The notes under the pieces are model-generated. The model was not told the DNA's origin. It worked only from the letters and a program-made list of their open reading frames with translations, and searched no databases. From the NCBI GenBank assembly GCA_030824805.1, contig JAPJRC010000001.1:1-64000 (forward strand): a DNA stretch of 64,000 nucleotides, in the 5' to 3' direction. A program made the translations under genes and the position numbers. Positions 52,381 to 60,954 of this stretch are shown piece after piece (position 1 is the stretch's first letter; the number at the start of each line of letters is the position of its first letter). Origin of the DNA: Micavibrio sp. Its GTDB lineage: Bacteria > Pseudomonadota > Alphaproteobacteria > Micavibrionales > Micavibrionaceae.

Positions 52381-53379
52381 GTGAAAAAACTTTTTTTTGC
52401 CTTATTTATCCTGGCTGTGATTTCCCTGTTAACGGTAGCAGGATTTGTGGCGCATACCATTTATTCCGCAGACAAAGAAGGCCCTTTGACAGCAACTAAA
52501 ATAGTACTGATAGAACGCGGCAAGGGCGTGGCAGCCATTGGCAATATACTTGAGAATGAAGGCGTTCTCTCTTCTGCCCTGCGGTTCAAAATTCTCAACA
52601 AAGTCGAAAATGATCCGCGCCCGCTGAAAGCCGGAGAATATGAATTTACACCGCATATCTCCATGCGCGGCGCTGTGGAAATGATGCGCGAAGGAAAAAC
52701 CTATGACCGCAAGGTTACTTTCCCTGAAGGTGTGACTTCGTGGCAGGTGGTGGAAACATTAAAGGCCGTTGGCGATATGCAAGGCGAGCTTCAAGAAATT
52801 CCGCCGGAAGGCACCTTGCTGCCCCAGACATATCATTACATCAAAGATGCGGACCGTGCGGAAATTCTAGGCCAGATGAAAATTGCCATGGACAAAACAC
52901 TCGAGGAGCTATGGGCTGGACGCGTGCATGGTCTTCCTATCAACACCAAAGAAGAAGCTTTGGTTCTTGCTTCCATCATTGAAAAGGAAACGGGCGTGCC
53001 TTCCGAGCGCGCGCGGATTGCGGGCGTGTTTGTCAATCGCTTGCGGCAGAACATTCCTTTGCAGACCGACCCCACGGTCATCTACGCCATGACGCGCGGC
53101 AAGATTCAAAATGAAGGGCAGGGGCCTATAGGAAGACGCCTTCTTACAGCCGACCTGCAGTATGATTCTCCCTATAACACGTATTTGTATCCGGGCCTGC
53201 CGCCAGGGCCGATCGCCAACCCAGGCCGCGCCAGCATAGAGGCTGCACTACATCCGGAAGTGCATGATTACATATATTTTGTGGCGGACGGCACGGGCGG
53301 ACATGTCTTCGCGCGCAGCCTGAGCGAGCACAACGCCAACGTTGCGAAGTGGCGAAAAATCAGAAAATCGCAGCAATAA
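52381..53379 (+). CDS. mltG: Endolytic peptidoglycan transglycosylase MltG
   Basis: A 332-residue YceG-family protein. A single membrane anchor (about residues 3-22) is followed by a periplasmic domain. The catalytic region is LASIIEKETGVPSERARIAGVFVNRL near residue 195 (given by its ends), with the catalytic Glu in EKETG, and PLQTDPTVIYAM. The end reads PTPGPIANPGR-like, SIEAALHP. It cuts nascent glycan strands and is thought to end their growth. I chose GTG at 52381 over TTG at 52345. It is the usual last gene of the alphaproteobacterial fab group. Confidence 0.94.
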   Translation: MKKLFFALFILAVISLLTVAGFVAHTIYSADKEGPLTATKIVLIERGKGVAAIGNILENEGVLSSALRFKILNKVENDPRPLKAGEYEFTPHISMRGAVEMMREGKTYDRKVTFPEGVTSWQVVETLKAVGDMQGELQEIPPEGTLLPQTYHYIKDADRAEILGQMKIAMDKTLEELWAGRVHGLPINTKEEALVLASIIEKETGVPSERARIAGVFVNRLRQNIPLQTDPTVIYAMTRGKIQNEGQGPIGRRLLTADLQYDSPYNTYLYPGLPPGPIANPGRASIEAALHPEVHDYIYFVADGTGGHVFARSLSEHNANVAKWRKIRKSQQ

Positions 53380-53388
53380 TCTGCGGTT

Positions 53389-53976
53389 TTATTCTTCGTC
53401 TTTTTTGTCTGATTGTTTTTGCACGCGAACCTGTGAAGTCGCGGCGCCGCCAAGACCGAGCATTTGTGGCGCCGTGACAGCTTTCGGTATCGCGGCCATC
53501 TGGAGCTGGCGAAGCAGGGCAGGGGCATATTGCAACGCATGCGGGTCGATGCCGCGCAGCACAGACCTTGCAGTATCCTCGTCCCCCAGATTGTCACGGT
53601 GCAGACCTTGCGCAAAATGGCAGCGTTTCATGAATTGCTCAAAAGCCACGGGGGCGCGTTTGGGAGCGGCCAGAGGTGATGTTTGCCCGAATTCACCGCC
53701 GTAAGGATCGTTAAGGTATAAGAGGGGCACTTCGAACGCATCGGTCAAAAGGCCGTTCACCAGATAACCCACATACATGCGGTGGGCGAACAGCATTTTT
53801 TCCTTATGTCCCAATTCGATGGGTATGTTCAGGTGGAAAGTGTCGCCGCCATCGAATTCCAGTGTTAGTTCGTGGGTCTGGGCGTCGAGAATGATCCCGA
53901 TCACGGGTATGGGAAAGGATCCATCGCAAACCAGCCCGGCTTCATTATGCCCTGTATGGAATAGGTCTATGTTCAC
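53389..53976 (-). CDS. Unrecognised 195-residue protein
   Basis: A soluble protein with no recognised family. The N-terminal half is beta-rich (LVCDGSFPIPVIGIILDAQT, LEFDGGDTFHLNIPIELG), followed by a helical HRMYVGYLVNGLLTDAFEVPL and LYLNDPYGGEF. The C-terminal tail is low-complexity and charged (RVQKQSDKKDEE). It converges on mltG with nine bases between stop codons and is divergent from asnB. There is no signal peptide. Confidence 0.7.
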   Translation of the reverse strand: MNIDLFHTGHNEAGLVCDGSFPIPVIGIILDAQTHELTLEFDGGDTFHLNIPIELGHKEKMLFAHRMYVGYLVNGLLTDAFEVPLLYLNDPYGGEFGQTSPLAAPKRAPVAFEQFMKRCHFAQGLHRDNLGDEDTARSVLRGIDPHALQYAPALLRQLQMAAIPKAVTAPQMLGLGGAATSQVRVQKQSDKKDEE

Positions 53977-54050
53977 GAAACAATCTGTCCTTTTCTGTAG
54001 TAATGAAATAGTCTATCAAATGCCGGAAAGCAAAGACAAACGAGCATAAT

Positions 54051-56000
54051 ATGTGCGGAATAGCTGGATTTTATAGCCCTGACAGGGCGGCCGACAGGCG
54101 CGGGCTTCAGGCTATAGGCACAAGCATGCATCAGGCTATAGGCCATCGGGGGCCGGATTCAGCCGACACATGGCAAGATCCCGATCTGCCGCTTATTCTT
54201 TCCCAAAGACGCCTTGCGATCATAGATCTGAGCCCAGATGGGGCACAGCCTATGCCCTCACACAGCGGCCGTTACATGATCGTCTACAACGGTGAGATTT
54301 ATAACTATCTTGAGATCGATGCGGAATTGCGTGCCGCTGGCCATGTGTTCAAGGGCCGCTCGGATACAGAGGTCATGCTCACGGCCATCGAGCACTACGG
54401 GTTGAACGCAGCGCTGCAGAAGATAAATGGCATGTTCGCTTTCGTTCTATGGGACAGAAAATCGAAACAAATACATTTTGTGCGCGACCGTTTTGGCAAA
54501 AAGCCGCTCTATATCGGCTGGGCAGGAAAAGCCCTTGTGTTCGGTTCCGAATTGAAAGCCCTTCGGGCGCATCCGGATTTTTCCGCCGAATTGGATCGAA
54601 ACGCTTTGGCCCTTTACATGCGTTTCGGTTACATGTGCGCACCTCACACAATTTTCAAAAATGTCTGGCAGCTTTTGCCGGGAGGACGCCTCAGCCTTGA
54701 TGTTGGGCACCTGCGCGCCGGCGAGGACTTGTCACGCCGTATGGAGCAATACTGGTCTTTGAAGGCGAGTGTAGAGGATGCCAGGGCGCATCCCGTTGAA
54801 GAAGACGAAGAAACCATTTTGCGTGAATTCGAAGCAAAACTTACACGCGCCGTAAAACAACGGATGATCGCCGATGTGCCGTTGGGCGCTTTTCTATCAG
54901 GCGGTATTGACTCTTCTCTGATCACAGCGTTGATGCAAAAAAACGCGAATGCGCCGGTAAAGACGTATTCCATAGGCTTTGAAGACGCAGCCGATTATGA
55001 TGAATCAGGGGCGGCCGCAAGAGTTGCAGCGCATCTGGGAACCGAACACCATAGCTTTATGGTGAGCGCGCAAGATGCCTTGAATGTTATTCCCAAATTG
55101 CCAGATATGTTTGACGAGCCTTTTGCGGATGCTTCACAAATTCCAACATACCTGATTGCGAAAATGGCGCGTGCGCATGTCACTGTTGCGCTGACGGGCG
55201 ATGGCGGCGACGAAATCCTGGGTGGGTATGACAGACACACACGCCTTCCCGCCATGTGGAATAAAATGTCATGGTTGCCGTCTGCGGTTCGCCGCGCAGC
55301 CGGCGCTATGGCCCTGCAGGTGCCGCAAAATACCTATGATGCGTTGCGGCCGGATTATCCGCAATTTGGACGCCGTGTACACCGTATGGCCCAGGCCATC
55401 GGCGCGCCGGATGCGAAAACGCTCTATGCTTCTGTTTTGCAAGTATGGCCGGCGAAAGAAAATGTGATTCCCGGCGCGTCCATGCCATCTATTCCGCTGG
55501 ATGATCCTTCACAATGGCCGCGTGATCTTTCGGTGTCAGAGCGCATGATTTATGGAGATTTGTTGTCTTACAGGCCCAACGACCTGATGGTAAAAGCGGA
55601 TCGCGCTTCCATGGCAGTGGCGCTCGAGGCGCGCGCCCCGTTGATGGACCACGAATTATGCAGCTATAGCTGGCGTTTGCCGCACAATATGAAGATCAGA
55701 GGCGCTGAAGGAAAATGGATTTTACGCCAGATTCTGGCCAAATATGTGCCCAAGCCTTTGTTTGATAGGCCAAAATCCGGATTTTCGGTTCCTTTGCATC
55801 AATGGCTGCGCGGCCCCCTAAAAGAATGGGGAGACGACCTTCTAGCCCTTGATCGGTTGAAAAAACAGAATATTGTGAACGCGGATCTGGTGGCAGGACG
55901 CTGGAAAGACTTTCAGGCTGGGCGTGGCGGTCATGCCAATGCCACGGATTTGTGGACGGCGCTGATGTTCCAGTCGTGGCACATGCGCTGGATGGAATAG
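54051..56000 (+). CDS. asnB: Asparagine synthase (glutamine-hydrolysing), AsnB-type
   Basis: A 649-residue AsnB-family enzyme. The N-terminal glutaminase has Cys2 (MCGIAGFYS) exposed after Met removal and the QRRLAIIDLSPDGAQPM and YNGEIYNYLEID stretches. The synthetase half has the PP-loop FLSGGIDSSLI near residue 284 and later EDAADYDESGAAARVAAHLGTEH. It turns Asp into Asn with Gln and ATP; in surface-polysaccharide clusters, relatives amidate uronic acids or other carboxylates. The next genes are a sugar epimerase and a glycosyltransferase, which favours the second role (inference). Confidence 0.94.
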   Translation: MCGIAGFYSPDRAADRRGLQAIGTSMHQAIGHRGPDSADTWQDPDLPLILSQRRLAIIDLSPDGAQPMPSHSGRYMIVYNGEIYNYLEIDAELRAAGHVFKGRSDTEVMLTAIEHYGLNAALQKINGMFAFVLWDRKSKQIHFVRDRFGKKPLYIGWAGKALVFGSELKALRAHPDFSAELDRNALALYMRFGYMCAPHTIFKNVWQLLPGGRLSLDVGHLRAGEDLSRRMEQYWSLKASVEDARAHPVEEDEETILREFEAKLTRAVKQRMIADVPLGAFLSGGIDSSLITALMQKNANAPVKTYSIGFEDAADYDESGAAARVAAHLGTEHHSFMVSAQDALNVIPKLPDMFDEPFADASQIPTYLIAKMARAHVTVALTGDGGDEILGGYDRHTRLPAMWNKMSWLPSAVRRAAGAMALQVPQNTYDALRPDYPQFGRRVHRMAQAIGAPDAKTLYASVLQVWPAKENVIPGASMPSIPLDDPSQWPRDLSVSERMIYGDLLSYRPNDLMVKADRASMAVALEARAPLMDHELCSYSWRLPHNMKIRGAEGKWILRQILAKYVPKPLFDRPKSGFSVPLHQWLRGPLKEWGDDLLALDRLKKQNIVNADLVAGRWKDFQAGRGGHANATDLWTALMFQSWHMRWME

Positions 56001-56013
56001 AGGGAAATAAAAA

Positions 56014-56961
56014 ATGAAAATTGCAATTACCGGCGGTTCGGGATTCATCGGCACGCGCCTTCGCGAAGTTCTCGAAGCGGCGGGGCATGAATGTGTGATT
56101 ATAGATATCCGTCATCCGCAGCCCATAGACATTCTTGATTTCCCTGCATTGGTAGATGCATTGCAGGGGTGCGAGGCTATCTATCATCTCGCAGCGGAGC
56201 ACAGGGACGATGTTTTTCCACGTTCCCGCTATTATGATGTAAACGTCAAAGGCACGCGCTATGTGGCAAACGCTGCAGACAAATGCGGCATCAATAAAAT
56301 TATCTTTGTAAGCAGCTTTGCCGTGTATGGGTTAAGCGCCCAAACGCCCACCGAACATACGCAGCCCGCGCCCTTTAATGATTACGGCGAAAGCAAGCTG
56401 GAAGGCGAGCAGGTTTTGCGCGACTGGACCGTATACAACAAGAGGGCGCAGCTTACGATCGTGCGTCCTACGGTGGTTTTCGGCGAAGGCAACCGCGGCA
56501 ATGTTTTTACGCTGATCAACCAGATCACCCTCGGGAAATTCCTGATGATAGGCAATGGCGCGAACAAAAAATCCATGGCCTATGTCGGTAACGTCGCCGC
56601 GTTCCTCCATTACCTGCTCGACAAAAACACACACGGTGAAGTTTACAATTACTGTGATGGGCCCGATTATTCGATGAACAGGCTGGTGCGCACTGTGTGC
56701 CAGATGCTGGGACGTGAAAAGCCGCACATATCTCTTCCCTATGCGCTGGGCCTCAGCGCGGGGTATGCCTGCGACGTTGTTGCACGCATCAGCGGCAAAA
56801 GACTGCCTATAAGCGCCGTGCGCGTGCAAAAGTTTTGCGCCAACACGACATGCTCTGCCGAAAAGGCAATGGCTTCAGGATTCAAGCCGCCTTACACGAT
56901 GGAAGAAGGGTTGAGCCGTTTTATCGCCAGTGACTTTGTGCCGGAAAAGAAAGCAGCATAA
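56014..56961 (+). CDS. NAD-dependent sugar epimerase/dehydratase
   Basis: A 315-residue extended short-chain dehydrogenase. The cofactor loop GGSGFIGTRL lies near residue 9, and the catalytic set SSFAVYG (Ser near residue 109) and YGESK (Tyr/Lys near residue 130) is present. It acts on nucleotide sugars, as a 4-epimerase or a dehydratase. It is 14 bases behind asnB, and its last base overlaps the ATG of the glycosyltransferase gene, so the three form an operon for glycan synthesis. Confidence 0.94.
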   Translation: MKIAITGGSGFIGTRLREVLEAAGHECVIIDIRHPQPIDILDFPALVDALQGCEAIYHLAAEHRDDVFPRSRYYDVNVKGTRYVANAADKCGINKIIFVSSFAVYGLSAQTPTEHTQPAPFNDYGESKLEGEQVLRDWTVYNKRAQLTIVRPTVVFGEGNRGNVFTLINQITLGKFLMIGNGANKKSMAYVGNVAAFLHYLLDKNTHGEVYNYCDGPDYSMNRLVRTVCQMLGREKPHISLPYALGLSAGYACDVVARISGKRLPISAVRVQKFCANTTCSAEKAMASGFKPPYTMEEGLSRFIASDFVPEKKAA

Positions 56962-58127
56962 TGAAGGAGGCAAAATTCCTCCTTGTTGTAAATGATATGG
57001 CGTGGTTCTGGTCGCACAGGCTTCCGCTTGCGAAAGATATTCTTAAAACAGGCGCCGAGCTTCATCTTGCCACCAACAATGCGGACAGTGATGCCGGAAT
57101 CAAAGCTCTGGGTATAAAGGGACATAGTCTTCCCGCGCATACGGGCTCCATCAATCCTTTGGGCCAAATCTTTCTCGCGTTAAAAATTTTTAAAACATTG
57201 AAAAATGTACAGCCTGAAATTGTGCACGCCATCACATTGCGGCACGCATTTTACACAGGTTTCGCCTCGCGCTTTACAAGAACGCCGAACGCGGTTTTCA
57301 CCATTGCAGGTCTCGGCAGCTTGTTCGAAAGCGAGAAGCCGCAGGTAAAAGCCGTTCGCGCTGTCGTAGTGCCGCTCTTGCGTTTTGCTTTTGGTGGCGA
57401 GGGGCGGTTTGTGATCTTTCAAAATCCCGATGATGCGCGGCTTTTGGTACGATCGGGCGCTATTGAAAAGGAACGCTGTGTCGTTATCCGGGGTTCTGGC
57501 GTTGATCCTTTAGAATTCGCCTTCATGAAAGAAGAAGACAGGGACGTGCCTGTGGTGCTGTTCTGTTCCCGTTTGCTTAAGGCCAAGGGCATTGGTGAAT
57601 TCGTCCATGCCGCACGTATATTAAAATCCAAAGGCATAAGAGCGCGCTTTCAGGTGGCCGGGGATATTGCACCGGGCAACCATGATACGGTTACGCAAGA
57701 GCAGCTCAGCGACTGGAAAGAAGAGGGTACGGTTGAGTTTCTGGGGCATAGGTCGGATATGCCCGCGCTTATGGCCGCTGCAAACATTGTAACGCTTCCA
57801 TCTTATTACGGTGAAGGCGTACCCAAAGTGTTGCTCGAAGCGGCCGCGACCGGCCGCGCCATAGTGACCACTGACATGCCCGGATGCCGGGAGACGGTCG
57901 AGAATGGTGTCACTGGCATTCTTGTCGAGGCCCGAAACGCGTGGAGCCTTGCCGAGGGGCTTGAGAAATTGCTTCTGGATCCCGCCTTGCGAAAGGCCAT
58001 GGGGGAAAAGGCCCGTATCCGCATCGAGGATGGTTTTACAGTTGAAAAGGTGAACGCCAAAACCATGAGCGTTTATAAACGGCTGCTTCCGCAGAAAGAG
58101 AAAACGGACCTCAAAGAGGCCGCCTGA
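56961..58127 (+). CDS. GT4-family glycosyltransferase
   Basis: A 388-residue GT-B-fold enzyme of family GT4. The N-terminal half has NDMAWFWSHRLPLAKDI near residue 11; the C-terminal half has the donor-binding KAKGIGEFVHAA near residue 203 and the EX7E motif in GEGVPKVLLEAAATGRAIVTTD near residue 288 (given by its ends). It transfers a sugar, probably to a lipid-linked intermediate or polysaccharide. No membrane segment is seen. It is the last gene of the asnB-epimerase-glycosyltransferase unit. Confidence 0.95.
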   Translation: MKEAKFLLVVNDMAWFWSHRLPLAKDILKTGAELHLATNNADSDAGIKALGIKGHSLPAHTGSINPLGQIFLALKIFKTLKNVQPEIVHAITLRHAFYTGFASRFTRTPNAVFTIAGLGSLFESEKPQVKAVRAVVVPLLRFAFGGEGRFVIFQNPDDARLLVRSGAIEKERCVVIRGSGVDPLEFAFMKEEDRDVPVVLFCSRLLKAKGIGEFVHAARILKSKGIRARFQVAGDIAPGNHDTVTQEQLSDWKEEGTVEFLGHRSDMPALMAAANIVTLPSYYGEGVPKVLLEAAATGRAIVTTDMPGCRETVENGVTGILVEARNAWSLAEGLEKLLLDPALRKAMGEKARIRIEDGFTVEKVNAKTMSVYKRLLPQKEKTDLKEAA

Positions 58128-58130
58128 TTT

Positions 58131-58562
58131 TTATTGTTCTGCCTTTTTCTTTTCAAAAAAGCTGCCGATACGCGCGATGCCGTAAAAAGGCAGTCTGATA
58201 AAGACCCAAGCCATCAATATGAATCCGGGAATAGCTAAAATTTCCAGCGCCCACCATGAAGAGACGGGCAGGATCATCCGCAAAACCATCGTGAGCACCA
58301 TCAGCCCGGTGGCAATAATGAAATGTCGTAGCAGATTTTTGCCCTGCATGTTCTTGCCTGCTTCATACAGGACCGTCGTGATGGGAGTGCCGGGCGCAGA
58401 ATTCGCCGCAGAGCCGGAATAACCGCCGGCCTGTTGCTGATTGTTGTTGTTCCAGTGGTTGCTGGCCGCATCACGGCCCATTTTTTCCAAAACGGATTGC
58501 GAAGGGAGGCCGTTCGTGCTTCCCGTCATACCTTGGCTCCAGCCTTTGTGAAAATCATCCAT
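58131..58562 (-). CDS. Small membrane protein of unknown function (143 residues)
   Basis: Starts at ATG 58562 with GGAG eight bases upstream. The N-terminal 65 residues are hydrophilic, with an Asn/Gln-rich stretch NNNNQQQAGG; the C-terminal half has two membrane segments (about 90-108 and 112-132) followed by a basic tail ending FFEKKKAEQ. A longer frame to 58766 runs backwards through the tRNA gene and is not used. It converges on the glycosyltransferase gene with three bases between stop codons. Confidence 0.7.
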   Translation of the reverse strand: MDDFHKGWSQGMTGSTNGLPSQSVLEKMGRDAASNHWNNNNQQQAGGYSGSAANSAPGTPITTVLYEAGKNMQGKNLLRHFIIATGLMVLTMVLRMILPVSSWWALEILAIPGFILMAWVFIRLPFYGIARIGSFFEKKKAEQ

Positions 58563-58654
58563 GGAAAGCACTCCTGCTGTGGTTGTATCAACCATAGAGT
58601 GCCAAAAACAAAGGGCCGATGCAATGAAGCATGGCCCTATCGTTTTGTTTCGAA

Positions 58655-58729
58655 TGGAGCGGGTGACGAGATTCGAACTCGCGACCCTAACCTTGGCAAG
58701 GTTATGCTCTACCCCTGAGCTACACCCGC
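58655..58729 (-). tRNA. tRNA-Gly (GCC anticodon)
   Basis: The minus strand folds into a full cloverleaf of 75 bases. The acceptor stem is GCGGGTG/CACCCGC, the D-stem is GCTC/GAGC, the anticodon stem-loop is TAACC-TTGCCAA-GGTTA with anticodon GCC, and the T arm is GCGAG-TTCGAAT-CTCGT. The CCA end is encoded after the discriminator T. GCC reads GGC and GGT codons. The neighbours are a small membrane protein (92 bases downstream) and a gene of unknown function, both on the same strand. Confidence 0.98.
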
Positions 58730-58817
58730 GCCCCGTTCGGAACAGGGTGCATTTATAACGGCTCACACCGGAAAATCAAGCCCCAAATCTTTCTTAATTT
58801 TCAATCGCTTGAAATTT

Positions 58818-59096
58818 TTAAACACCGATTTGAACCAGAGGAACAGTATAACCGTATGGCTTGGATCCGGGCTCCGCCATGGCGATAACCATGATGTTGG
58901 GGCTGGATTGCACGATTTGCGCTGTTTTGGGGCAAATCTCACACGGCATCAGCGCCATTTGCTCGTCTTCCGTATCAAAAACGAGAGAAAACAGCCTTTG
59001 CTCCTTGTAATATTCAACGTGTTTGACATCCGCGGGGAAGCTTTCGCTGGATCCGAGGATTAAGCGGCCATCCATAGCCTGTCCCAACCGTATCAT
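58818..59096 (-). CDS. Unrecognised 92-residue protein
   Basis: A 92-residue protein of unknown family, with a beta-rich sequence (DGRLILGSSESFP, RLFSLVFDTEDEQMALMPCEICPKTAQIV) and a MPCEICPK segment with two Cys that could bind metal, although only one pair is there. It starts inside the last codons of the preceding gene (ATGA overlap at 59093-59096), so the pair is translationally coupled. Confidence 0.6.
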   Translation of the reverse strand: MIRLGQAMDGRLILGSSESFPADVKHVEYYKEQRLFSLVFDTEDEQMALMPCEICPKTAQIVQSSPNIMVIAMAEPGSKPYGYTVPLVQIGV

Positions 59097-59290
59097 CGCA
59101 GGCCTGCTGACGGACCCCAGTAGGTGTTCGTGTCCAGTTTCGGGTTGACGTAGCTAACAGGCAAGGATTTGGGCGGTATAAGGCCGCAGTCTTTCTCAAA
59201 ACTGAAAGGCGGGGGTGTGTCCGGGCTGAGAGCACCAAGATCGGTGGTTGGGCCAAGACGCAATTCTTCTATGCTGAATCTATGTGTCAT
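59093..59290 (-). CDS. Unrecognised 65-residue protein
   Basis: A short protein starting at ATG 59290 with AGGGAAA about 10 bases upstream. It is proline-rich (SPDTPPPFSF, LIPPKSLPVSYVNPKL) with no membrane segment. No family is recognised. Its stop overlaps the start of the 92-residue gene, which supports the reality of both. The 135 bases upstream, up to the divergent prolyl-tRNA editing gene, hold the promoters for both directions. Confidence 0.6.
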   Translation of the reverse strand: MTHRFSIEELRLGPTTDLGALSPDTPPPFSFEKDCGLIPPKSLPVSYVNPKLDTNTYWGPSAGLR

Positions 59291-59425
59291 GTCTGATATT
59301 TCCCTGTTTGTAGTCTTTTTTATCGTTGAATTAAGAATGCCACAGAGAAGGAACTTTTTTCAAATCCGCTTGGAACCTTTTGCCTAAGCCTTGAAAAACG
59401 TTGGTATTTTTGTCATAGGTTTTTT

Positions 59426-59980
59426 ATGGAACAAAATGACAGCGTTTGCGAATCGGGCACAGACCTTCCAACATCGCCACAGGCATTGATGGATCATCTG
59501 CGCGGTTTGGGGATTGAGTTTACACTCAGCCACCACAAGGCTGTTTTTACGGTTGCCGAGAGCGAAGCGATCGACAAGCAGATAGAGGGCACGCATTGCC
59601 GGAACCTGTTTTTGCGCGACAGAAAGAAAAACAATTTTCTGCTGGTTCTGCAGAATTCGACCAAGGTCGATATTAAAAAACTTCCTGAAGTAATAGGCTC
59701 GGACAAGTTGTCATTTGGTTCGGCAGACAGGCTTTGGGAATATCTGGGTGTGCGGCCCGGCTCTGTATGTCCCTATGCCATCATCAACGACAATGACCGG
59801 AATGTAAAAATCCTGCTGGATAAAAGCATGATGGAAACGGAAATCGTAAATTACCATCCGCTTTTAAACACCATGACGATAGGTGTGCGCCCGGCCGATT
59901 TGACGAAATTCATTGAAAGTACCGGGCATGCCGCCCATATCGTGGATCTGGAACAAGCAGCACCGGACGAGGAAGCATAA
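59426..59980 (+). CDS. Prolyl-tRNA editing protein (YbaK/ProX family)
   Basis: A 184-residue YbaK-fold deacylase of the stand-alone ProXp/PrdX type. It hydrolyses mischarged Ala- or Cys-tRNA(Pro). Signature stretches are LGIEFTLSHHKAVFTVAES near residue 31, THCRNLFLRDRKKNNFLLVL near residue 58 (the catalytic Lys region), and GVRPGSVCPYAIIND near residue 113. Its final base overlaps the ATG of the YbbN-like gene, so they are co-transcribed. Confidence 0.93.
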   Translation: MEQNDSVCESGTDLPTSPQALMDHLRGLGIEFTLSHHKAVFTVAESEAIDKQIEGTHCRNLFLRDRKKNNFLLVLQNSTKVDIKKLPEVIGSDKLSFGSADRLWEYLGVRPGSVCPYAIINDNDRNVKILLDKSMMETEIVNYHPLLNTMTIGVRPADLTKFIESTGHAAHIVDLEQAAPDEEA

Positions 59981-60930
59981 TGGCACTATTTGGAATAAAA
60001 CCGCCGAAGCAGGAAACAGGCGCAGCACCAGCGACAGCCGCGGGCGCTTCTGTGTTCGATGTCACCACGCAGGATTTTGAAGCGCGTGTTGTACACGCAT
60101 CGATGGAAAAACCTGTTCTGGTGGATTTCTGGGCGCCTTGGTGCGGACCATGCAAGCAATTGATGCCGATCCTGGAAACCGAGGTTAACGCAGCGAACGG
60201 GGAAGTGTTGCTGGCCAAGGTGAATATCGATGAAAATCCTGAATTGGCGCAGGCCCTGCGCATTCAATCCGTGCCAACCGTCATGGCGTTTTTTCAGGGA
60301 CAGCCGGTAACCGGTTTTGCCGGTGCGAGGCCGCAATCCGAAATTAAAAACCTGATCGCACAGTTGGTGAAGATAGCCAAATCCAGCAAGCCCGACGCCA
60401 TCGATGTGCCCGCCGCGCTGGCCCAGGCGGCGCAGATGATGACCCAGGGCGATATGCAGGGCGCGCAGGAAATTTATATCCAGATCCTGCAGCAGGATCA
60501 AAACAACGTGGATGCTTATGTCGGTATGGTGCGTCTGTTGATTGCCGCGGGTGCGCTCGAACATGCGGAAGGTTTTATCACACAGGCCCCGGAAGCTATC
60601 GCGAAAAACCCTAACTTTGCGGCCGCGCAAACCGCGCTTGAAATTGCCAAAGGTGCCGGTGAAGCCAATGCCAAGTTGCAGCCTTTGCTAAAACGCTCCG
60701 CGCAAAACCCTGAAGACCACCAGGCCCGGTTTGATCTGGCGCAGGCGCAGTTTGCCGCAGGGCAAAAAGCCGAGGCGGTCGATAATTTTCTAATGATTGT
60801 TAAGTCAGATCGCGGCTGGAATGACGAGGCTGCGCGCAAGGAATTGTTACGTTGTTTCGAGGCCTTGGGCTTTGCAGACCCTCTTTCGATAGATGGGCGC
60901 AAAAAACTTTCGCGTATCCTGTTTTCTTAA
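59980..60930 (+). CDS. Thioredoxin-TPR protein (YbbN/CnoX-like)
   Basis: A 316-residue protein. The N-terminal thioredoxin domain (about 25-135) has the active site WAPWCGPCKQ with Cys55 and Cys58; the cis-Pro loop is SVPTVMAFFQG. The C-terminal half (about 150-316) is made of TPR helices. This is the CnoX/YbbN architecture, which protects clients against oxidation and passes them to GroEL. A fully symmetrical 26-base sequence (60916-60941) spans its stop codon. The LON-domain gene starts 24 bases later. Confidence 0.94.
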   Translation: MALFGIKPPKQETGAAPATAAGASVFDVTTQDFEARVVHASMEKPVLVDFWAPWCGPCKQLMPILETEVNAANGEVLLAKVNIDENPELAQALRIQSVPTVMAFFQGQPVTGFAGARPQSEIKNLIAQLVKIAKSSKPDAIDVPAALAQAAQMMTQGDMQGAQEIYIQILQQDQNNVDAYVGMVRLLIAAGALEHAEGFITQAPEAIAKNPNFAAAQTALEIAKGAGEANAKLQPLLKRSAQNPEDHQARFDLAQAQFAAGQKAEAVDNFLMIVKSDRGWNDEAARKELLRCFEALGFADPLSIDGRKKLSRILFS

Positions 60931-60941
60931 GAAAACAGGAT
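60916..60941. repeat. Perfect 26-base palindrome across a stop codon
   Basis: ATCCTGTTTTCTT is followed directly by its reverse complement AAGAAAACAGGAT, with TAA of the YbbN-like gene at the centre (60928-60930). The DNA is fully symmetric with no loop, so it could be a protein-binding site or a snap-back structure rather than a normal terminator. Confidence 0.9.
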
Positions 60942-60954
60942 TATATTACTCAAC

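Noticed and set aside
58563..58766. N-terminal extension of the 143-residue membrane protein
   Set aside because: It would read through the tRNA-Gly gene; the ATG at 58562 has a good ribosome site.
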